The translations under genes and the position numbers were made by a program. A stretch of DNA of 5,529 nt from Campylobacteraceae bacterium. Lineage in GTDB: Bacteria; Campylobacterota; Campylobacteria; Campylobacterales; Sulfurovaceae. Below the pieces are notes generated by a model. It saw only the letters and a list, made by a program, of their open reading frames with translations. It was not told the origin of the DNA and did not search any database. Location: NCBI GenBank assembly GCA_027079365.1, contig JALWVW010000171.1, positions 1 to 5,529 on the forward strand, given 5' to 3'. This document shows positions 1 to 4,598 of this stretch, piece after piece; the stretch's first letter is position 1; each line of letters opens with the position of its first letter.

Positions 1-598
1 GAAAGAGGAAGAGGAATTCCGTGAAAGCACCTTTGCCATCTATCCAGACCATCAGCGTCGTAATATCACCAAACGGGCTCCAAGCTCCACCGGCATTAGC
101 TGCCACGACAAGATTGATGGCTCCGGGCACCAGAAATGCTTTGTTCTCTTTGTCTATGGTCAATAAAACTGTGGAAAGAATCAGCGCGGTCGTCAGATTA
201 TCCGCAACTGGTGAAATAAAGAAAGCAAGCAGTCCCGTGATCCAAAAGAGCTTTTTATAGGTAAAGCCCTTGGAGACAAGGTTGTACCTCAAAGCAGAGA
301 AAACTTTGCGATCGATCATGGCTTCAATATAGGTCATTGCCACAAGAAGAAAGAAGAAGATCCCAGCAATTTCAACGATTAAGCGCTCTACGGCGCTCTC
401 AAGCACATGTCCATCCATGCCATTCAGGGAGAAATAGAGACCGATTAACATAAAGATAGAGGTACCCGCTAATAGTGCAGGCTTGGCTTTATTGATATGG
501 TATTTGTCCTCTGCAGCGATAAAATAATAGCCCGCAACAAAAATGATCAAAGAGAGTATCCCTACCCAGGTCGTCGTCAATTGTAACTGCTCATGCAT
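1..598 (-). CDS. nhaD: NhaD-type Na+/H+ antiporter, N-terminal 199 codons (partial)
   Basis: This is the start of an integral inner-membrane sodium/proton antiporter of the NhaD family (TC 2.A.62, ion transporter superfamily), which exports Na+ in exchange for H+. The reading frame is open from ATG 598 to the left edge, so the C-terminal half or more is missing. Hydrophobic segments lie at about residues 11-29, 41-58, 73-91, 117-130, 135-147 and 155-168. Two blocks are diagnostic: PVADNLTTALI at about 130-140, with Asp133 and Asn134 in a helix-breaking stretch, and NAGGAWSPFGDITTLMVW at 168-185. The start is chosen because AAAAGG (610-605) lies 6 bases upstream. An alternative ATG at 594 is in another frame and stops after five codons. 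The start overlaps the nadB stop by 8 bases (591-598), so the two are probably co-transcribed and translationally coupled. The family call is firm; ion specificity and physiological role are inferred from the family. Confidence 0.93.
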   Translation of the reverse strand, partial: MHEQLQLTTTWVGILSLIIFVAGYYFIAAEDKYHINKAKPALLAGTSIFMLIGLYFSLNGMDGHVLESAVERLIVEIAGIFFFLLVAMTYIEAMIDRKVFSALRYNLVSKGFTYKKLFWITGLLAFFISPVADNLTTALILSTVLLTIDKENKAFLVPGAINLVVAANAGGAWSPFGDITTLMVWIDGKGAFTEFLFLF

Positions 599-2051
599 GT
601 GATGCCTTTTCTATATAATGTGATCCCAGTGACTCTTTTCTCGCAAGGGCGGCACCCACGATGGCTGCTGCGGTATTGAGTCGAAGCTCCAGTAGTCTGC
701 CTATCTCTCTGTTTTTCACATCGTAGATAAAGTTTTTTGCTTCGATCAGCCCTTCACGAGTCCGGATAATACCTACATCTTTCCACATGATCTGTCGGAG
801 TTGATGCTTGTATTTTTTGTCATCTTTCTGGTGAAGTATATTATCGTAATCTTTATCAAAAGCAGGTATTTTCCTAGAAGATTTTCCCTGTTCCAAAATA
901 TGGTCTACGGCACGCTTGGCAAAGACCATTCCCTCAAGCAGAGAGTTAGATGCCAGCCGGTTGGCACCATGCACTCCGGTTCTGGCAACCTCCCCAATAG
1001 CATAGAGCCCCTTGGTGCCTGGAACTGCGCTGTCAATGTCTACAGCAATACCCCCGTTGGCATAATGAAAAGCCGGGGAAATAGCTACCCTGTCTGCGGG
1101 AAAATGGTAGCCCAGTGTCTCAAATGTCTGTGTAATATTGGGGAATCTTGCATGAAACCACTTTTTTTCAAACATGGAAAAATCCAAATATACCTGCTCC
1201 CCCGTTTTGCGCTTGTAGTCAAAAATACCGCGTGAGACAATATCCCTACTCGCCAACTCTCCACGCTGGTCATAGTCAAAGAGGAAGCGGTTGCCTCCTT
1301 CTCCGACCACATGTGCTCCCTCACCCCTAAGTGCTTCGGTAAGCAGCAGTTTTCTGGCATAGGGAGTATCGACAAAAACCGTCGGATGAAACTGCATAAA
1401 CTCCATATCTTCCAACTCTATCCCCTTCTCCACACAAATGCCATGAATATCTGCACTGACAGTTCGAGAGTTGGTGTTGAGCGCGTACAATGAACCAATA
1501 CCCCCACTGGCTATCACTACATGATCAGCATAAATGGTTTGAGGCCGATAGTTGACCATCGCCTTGGCACCATAGCATCTGCCCTCTTCGATCAGCAGAT
1601 CGTAGACCAGTGTATTTTTCTGCAACATATGCTTGTTCTGCACCATCATAAAGTAGTGCATATAGCGCCCTGTGGCATCTCCATCGGCATGCAGAATCCG
1701 TTCTACGGAGTGTGCCGCCTCCTTGGTATAGAGCAGATTGCCCTCTGCATCTTTGTCAAATGCCATACCCCTCTCAAGAATATCTGCCGTCGCTTCCAGA
1801 GAAGTACGAGAGAGGATCTTCACTGCCTCCTCATCATTATGAAAGGCACCGGCTTTCATAGTATCCTCTACATGAAGGGGGATATCCTCCTCATCCAGTG
1901 CTGTGACGATACCGCCCTGTGCATAGAAGGTATTGCACTCCCAAGGGATATCCTTGCAGACTACCAGCACTTTCATGCTCTCCGGTAAACGCATCGCCGC
2001 ATACAGACCTGCGATGCCCGCACCTATAATCAACACATCATATTTTTTCAA
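591..2051 (-). CDS. nadB: L-aspartate oxidase NadB
   Basis: NadB is a cytoplasmic flavoenzyme that oxidises L-aspartate to iminoaspartate, the first step of de novo NAD synthesis; NadA (quinolinate synthase) uses the product. In microaerobic or anaerobic bacteria fumarate can replace oxygen as electron acceptor. Residue numbers here count from the GTG at 2069 (492 aa). The FAD-binding GAGIAG is at 16-21, QGG at 51-53, HPT at 228-230, TEALRGEGAH at 244-253 and SRD with the likely active-site Arg275 at 274-276. FHYANGG carries the likely catalytic His335. The NadB signature IGEVARTGVHGANRLASNSL spans 358-377 and separates it from fumarate reductase and succinate dehydrogenase flavoproteins. The C-terminal helical domain is complete, so length is normal. 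I prefer TTG 2051 (protein begins MKKYDVLIIG) because AAGGA lies 5 bases upstream, while GTG 2069 has no usable Shine-Dalgarno. The 5' end overlaps the lipoprotein gene and the 3' end overlaps nhaD. nadA and nadC are not in view. Confidence 0.96.
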   Translation of the reverse strand: MKKYDVLIIGAGIAGLYAAMRLPESMKVLVVCKDIPWECNTFYAQGGIVTALDEEDIPLHVEDTMKAGAFHNDEEAVKILSRTSLEATADILERGMAFDKDAEGNLLYTKEAAHSVERILHADGDATGRYMHYFMMVQNKHMLQKNTLVYDLLIEEGRCYGAKAMVNYRPQTIYADHVVIASGGIGSLYALNTNSRTVSADIHGICVEKGIELEDMEFMQFHPTVFVDTPYARKLLLTEALRGEGAHVVGEGGNRFLFDYDQRGELASRDIVSRGIFDYKRKTGEQVYLDFSMFEKKWFHARFPNITQTFETLGYHFPADRVAISPAFHYANGGIAVDIDSAVPGTKGLYAIGEVARTGVHGANRLASNSLLEGMVFAKRAVDHILEQGKSSRKIPAFDKDYDNILHQKDDKKYKHQLRQIMWKDVGIIRTREGLIEAKNFIYDVKNREIGRLLELRLNTAAAIVGAALARKESLGSHYIEKASHA

Positions 2052-2226
2052 CGGCTTCCTTTTTGACACTCTTAAGCTGACCTGCCTGGGAGTATGAACC
2101 TATCTTGCTGTCAAGATACACGGGCTTCGTCTTGTAGCCACATCCTTGAAACAAAAACCCACAGCATAGCAATGCTATAATACCGCCATGAAAAGTAGCA
2201 AACAGATTCTCTCTCTTCTTACACAT
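2038..2226 (-). CDS. small LptM/YifL-like lipoprotein
   Basis: A 62-residue predicted lipoprotein. A short basic N-terminus (MCKKREN) precedes a hydrophobic stretch at about 14-26 and a lipobox-like FQGC with the acylated Cys at 29. The mature part, about 34 residues, starts CGYKTKPVYL and is otherwise polar. The CGxK...P-Y pattern right after the lipid-modified cysteine resembles LptM (YifL), a small lipoprotein that in E. coli helps mature the LptD-LptE lipopolysaccharide export complex in the outer membrane. That assignment is inference from a short motif. The Phe at -3 of the lipobox is not ideal. The start is uncertain: ATG 2226 has GAGG only 3 bases upstream, whereas an in-frame TTG at 2235 has AAGGGAG 5 bases upstream. 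The gene overlaps the nadB start by 14 bases (or 32 if nadB starts at GTG), consistent with one operon. Its 5' end overlaps the divergent DciA-like gene by 39 bases. Confidence 0.6.
   Translation of the reverse strand: MCKKRENLFATFHGGIIALLCCGFLFQGCGYKTKPVYLDSKIGSYSQAGQLKSVKKEAVEKI
2173..2187 (+). promoter_or_regulatory. extended -10 promoter for the DciA-like gene, possibly leaderless
   Basis: TGC followed by a perfect TATAAT (2173-2181) matches the extended -10 element typical of housekeeping-sigma promoters in Campylobacterota, where a -35 box is often absent. A TTGAAA at 2146-2151 is about 24 bases upstream, too far for a standard -35. Only six bases separate the TATAAT from the ATG at 2188, so transcription would start at or next to that A. 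No Shine-Dalgarno precedes the ATG. The promoter lies inside the lipoprotein coding region on the opposite strand. This is a sequence-based prediction. Confidence 0.5.
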
Positions 2227-2646
2227 CAGCCTCAATTTGGCTCCCTTACACAGCATACCTGCTATCAAAAATTCATGGCACTGCTACCGCCACGATTTCA
2301 AAAAGCAATTGCTTTTATCTATATCAAAAATGATACTCTTTTTATCGCCTTATCTCACCCTGGCTATAAAATGGAGCTCAATTATAATAAAGAACTCTTT
2401 AAAGAGCTATTAGCCACGCTTGGCACACATACTCCTGAATGCAAAAAATATACCGCCGGCAGCGTGGTATTCTTCAATGCCAAGTACCATAGTATTCAGG
2501 AGAGGCCAGACGAAGATACCGTTCCCTACTATCAGGAGCTCTCTAGTGGGACTTTTGAGGTTACCTCAGACAATGAGGCACTGAAAAAGAAATTCCTCCA
2601 TACCAAAACGCTGATCAGAAAACATCAAGATCATACCACAGAGTAG
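2188..2646 (+). CDS. DUF721/DciA-like protein
   Basis: A 152-residue, probably cytoplasmic protein with no signal peptide or membrane segment. Residues 1-80 follow the pattern of the DUF721 (DciA) fold: an N-terminal helix (KQILSLLTHQ), a middle stretch LLPPRFQKAIAFIYIKNDTL with two predicted beta strands, then ALSHPGYKMELNY and an amphipathic helix KELFKELLATL. DciA proteins bind DNA and the replicative helicase DnaB and assist its loading. The usual Trp of the family's N-terminal region is not evident, so I call it DciA-like rather than dciA. The C-terminal half (about 85-152) is polar and ends in a basic-rich helix (KKKFLHTKTLIRKH); I do not recognise it. ATG 2188 is the first start after an in-frame TAG at 2167-2169, and it has no Shine-Dalgarno. 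The stop is 8 bases before uvrC, implying a shared transcript. A gene of unknown function is the alternative. Confidence 0.8.
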   Translation: MKSSKQILSLLTHQPQFGSLTQHTCYQKFMALLPPRFQKAIAFIYIKNDTLFIALSHPGYKMELNYNKELFKELLATLGTHTPECKKYTAGSVVFFNAKYHSIQERPDEDTVPYYQELSSGTFEVTSDNEALKKKFLHTKTLIRKHQDHTTE

Positions 2647-2654
2647 CGTCGGTC

Positions 2655-4439
2655 ATGCTTGAGACGATCAAAAAACTGCCTGCCACCTATGGCATCTACC
2701 AATATTTTGACCAGAGAGGGAAGCTACTGTATGTAGGCAAGGCCAAAAACCTCAAAAACCGCGTCAAAAGCTACTGGCGGTTTACCCCTAAGCTCCACCC
2801 CAATCCCGCCCAGGGAGCAAGGATACTCAAAATGCTCTCAGAGGCCACCCGCTTGGAGTATCTCATCGTAGAGAGCGAAGAGGATGCCTTGATCTTGGAG
2901 AACTCACTGATTAAGCAGCTCAGACCCAAATACAATATCCTTCTCAGGGATGACAAAACCTATCCCTATATTTATATTGATGAGTCACAGAATTTTCCAC
3001 GATTTGAGCTAACCAGAAAAGTCATTAAAGGGAAAAAGATACGCTACTATGGCCCCTTCCCTGCAGGAGGAAGGGCACTACTAGATGCCCTTTATGAGAT
3101 CTACCCATTGGTGCAGAAACGAAGCGGTCTGGAGGGAGGTCAAGCCTGCCTCTTTCACCAAATAGGAAAATGCTTAGCGCCTTGTGAACAGAAGGTAACT
3201 CCTGAAGCCTATCACCGTATCATTGCTGAAGCCAAGGAAGCCATACACCACAGAGAGCAAATCATCACCAAACTCCAGGCACGTATGACCCAACTGGCGA
3301 CAGAAGAAAGGTATGAAGAGGCTGGTAAAATAAGAGATCAGATCACTGCCATCACTTCGCTAAAGATACGCTCTGGAATCGATCTTGCAAACCATAACAG
3401 TATTGATGTTTTCGCCATTGTGCTCGGTAAAGCACAGGGTGTCATCATCCGGATGTTTATACGAGAGGGTAAGGTAATCTCCTCCTCACATACTTTTTTT
3501 AGACAGACTGCCTATTTTGATAGAGATGAAGCCTACAGGCAGGTTCTTCTCGACTATTACAGTGCCGAGATCCCCTCTGCCCCCAAAGAGATTCTTGTGG
3601 CTGACTCTTTTGAGTCACTGGAGGAGGTAGCCAAGACACTAAGCAAGACACTGGGCACTACTCTCTCCCTCAAGCATCCACTCAAAGGGAACAAGAAGAA
3701 ATTGACACAACTGGCAGAAAACAATGCCCAAGAACTTTTAAAGCAGAAAAAATCCCTTACTGAGACTATCGAATCTGATATCGAAGTGCTCCTGGAGCTG
3801 ACCCGTACCCCCTACCGCGTAGAAGCATTTGACAATTCCCACATGATGGGTGCAGCCACTGTAGGTGCCATGGTGGTTTGGAACCATGGCACTTGGGACA
3901 AATCCTCCTACCGAAGGTATGAGTTAAGTTCAAGAGATGAGGTCGGACAGATGACGGAGATGCTGGAAAGAAGGATCAAGAACTTCGATACCTCTCCTCC
4001 TCCTGACCTCTGGGTACTGGATGGAGGGCAAGCCAACCTCAATCTGGCAGAAACCCTACTTAAAACTGTAGGAGTCAACCTCCCTGTCATTGCCATCGCC
4101 AAAGAAAAGCTAAACAGCAAAGCACACCGTGCCAAGGGCGCAGCTAAAGACACACTCTATACGCCCCAAGGTATCCTATCACTCAAAACTTCAGATAAAA
4201 AACTTCAATGGATACAGAGGCTTAGAGATGAATCTCACCGCTTTGCCATCTCGTATCACCAAAACAAAAAACGCCGAGAGGACACACAGATATCGCTGCT
4301 GCAAAAAAAAGGTATTGGCAAAGCAACCGTCAAACGACTGCTTGACTACTTTGGTAGCTTTGAAAAAATCTCTGAAGCGACCCATGACGAGATCACTGCT
4401 GCCACCAATCAGCATATCGCCAAAATTTTATTAGGATAA
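2655..4439 (+). CDS. uvrC: UvrABC excinuclease subunit C
   Basis: UvrC is the nuclease of nucleotide excision repair: with UvrB it cuts the damaged strand on both sides of a lesion. At 594 aa the protein is full length. The N-terminal GIY-YIG nuclease domain (about 9-95) has GIY at 13-15, YVG at 26-28, Arg36 and a likely metal-binding Glu82, and makes the 3' incision. C165, C173 and C177 form most of a cysteine cluster. The UVR domain, which binds UvrB, is at about 205-235 (ERYEEAGKIRDQI). The C-terminal RNase H-like domain makes the 5' incision. Its D393 (EAFDNSH), D428, D456 (VLDGG) and H528 (DESHRF) align with E. coli D399, D438, D466 and H538. A helix-hairpin-helix DNA-binding unit begins at GIGKATVKRLL (553-563); the second hairpin looks degenerate. 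ATG 2655 has only a weak upstream GAG, so translation may be coupled to the preceding gene. An A8 run lies at 4303-4310. Confidence 0.97.
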   Translation: MLETIKKLPATYGIYQYFDQRGKLLYVGKAKNLKNRVKSYWRFTPKLHPNPAQGARILKMLSEATRLEYLIVESEEDALILENSLIKQLRPKYNILLRDDKTYPYIYIDESQNFPRFELTRKVIKGKKIRYYGPFPAGGRALLDALYEIYPLVQKRSGLEGGQACLFHQIGKCLAPCEQKVTPEAYHRIIAEAKEAIHHREQIITKLQARMTQLATEERYEEAGKIRDQITAITSLKIRSGIDLANHNSIDVFAIVLGKAQGVIIRMFIREGKVISSSHTFFRQTAYFDRDEAYRQVLLDYYSAEIPSAPKEILVADSFESLEEVAKTLSKTLGTTLSLKHPLKGNKKKLTQLAENNAQELLKQKKSLTETIESDIEVLLELTRTPYRVEAFDNSHMMGAATVGAMVVWNHGTWDKSSYRRYELSSRDEVGQMTEMLERRIKNFDTSPPPDLWVLDGGQANLNLAETLLKTVGVNLPVIAIAKEKLNSKAHRAKGAAKDTLYTPQGILSLKTSDKKLQWIQRLRDESHRFAISYHQNKKRREDTQISLLQKKGIGKATVKRLLDYFGSFEKISEATHDEITAATNQHIAKILLG

Positions 4440-4598
4440 GTGAAAGTCCTTGTTTCATATTAAAAAATGCTAGATTTCAGATAAAAACCATTTTTTTGGA
4501 ATGATATACCTTGTTTCGGTAGGAGTTTAAGGGGTTTTTGCGTAAACTATGCATATTTATTGTACCATTTTTCCATGATACAAGAAGGAGGTTGTTAG
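4440..4598 (+). other. AT-rich intergenic region upstream of the acidic protein gene
   Basis: This 159-base gap separates uvrC from the next gene. No GC-rich stem followed by a T run is seen, so no intrinsic terminator can be called. TTTTTTT at 4492-4498 is flanked only by a CCA/TGG pair. CCTTGTTTC occurs twice as a direct repeat (4448-4456 and 4509-4517). Weak extended -10 candidates are TGC-TAGATT at 4468-4476 and TGA-TATACC at 4502-4510, each matching four of six consensus bases. Either could drive the downstream gene with an untranslated leader of roughly 80-115 bases. Confidence 0.5.
4585..4591 (+). promoter_or_regulatory. strong ribosome binding site of the acidic protein gene
   Basis: AAGGAGG is a near-perfect Shine-Dalgarno sequence placed 7 bases before ATG 4599. 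It fixes the start of the acidic protein. It is the strongest ribosome binding site in the window and contrasts with the absent or weak sites in front of the DciA-like gene and uvrC. Confidence 0.85.

Noticed and set aside
21..260. Plus-strand open frame opposite the antiporter gene
   Set aside because: It lies wholly antisense to clearly recognisable NhaD sequence and has no family resemblance of its own.
592..594. Alternative ATGA-type start for nhaD overlapping the nadB stop
   Set aside because: This ATG is out of frame with NhaD and reaches a stop after five codons.
801..1988. Several plus-strand open frames (801-1235, 1148-1330, 1311-1493, 1521-1988) and a minus-strand frame at 1085-1375
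   Set aside because: All overlap the strongly conserved nadB frame and look like shadows; no recognisable protein features or ribosome binding sites support them.
2771..4434. Open frames in other frames or antisense within uvrC (2771-2956, 3908-4153, 4129-4434, 4191-4415)
   Set aside because: They sit inside conserved UvrC domains. The 4129-4434 frame matters only as the product of a hypothetical slip at the A8 tract.
4480..4505. Possible intrinsic terminator after uvrC (run of seven T)
   Set aside because: The only pairing next to the T run is a three-base CCA/TGG or an A/T run, far too weak for a terminator stem.
4501..4530. Nine-codon upstream open frame in the intergenic gap
   Set aside because: ATG to TAA gives only MIYLVSVGV with no convincing Shine-Dalgarno; a frame this short is expected by chance.
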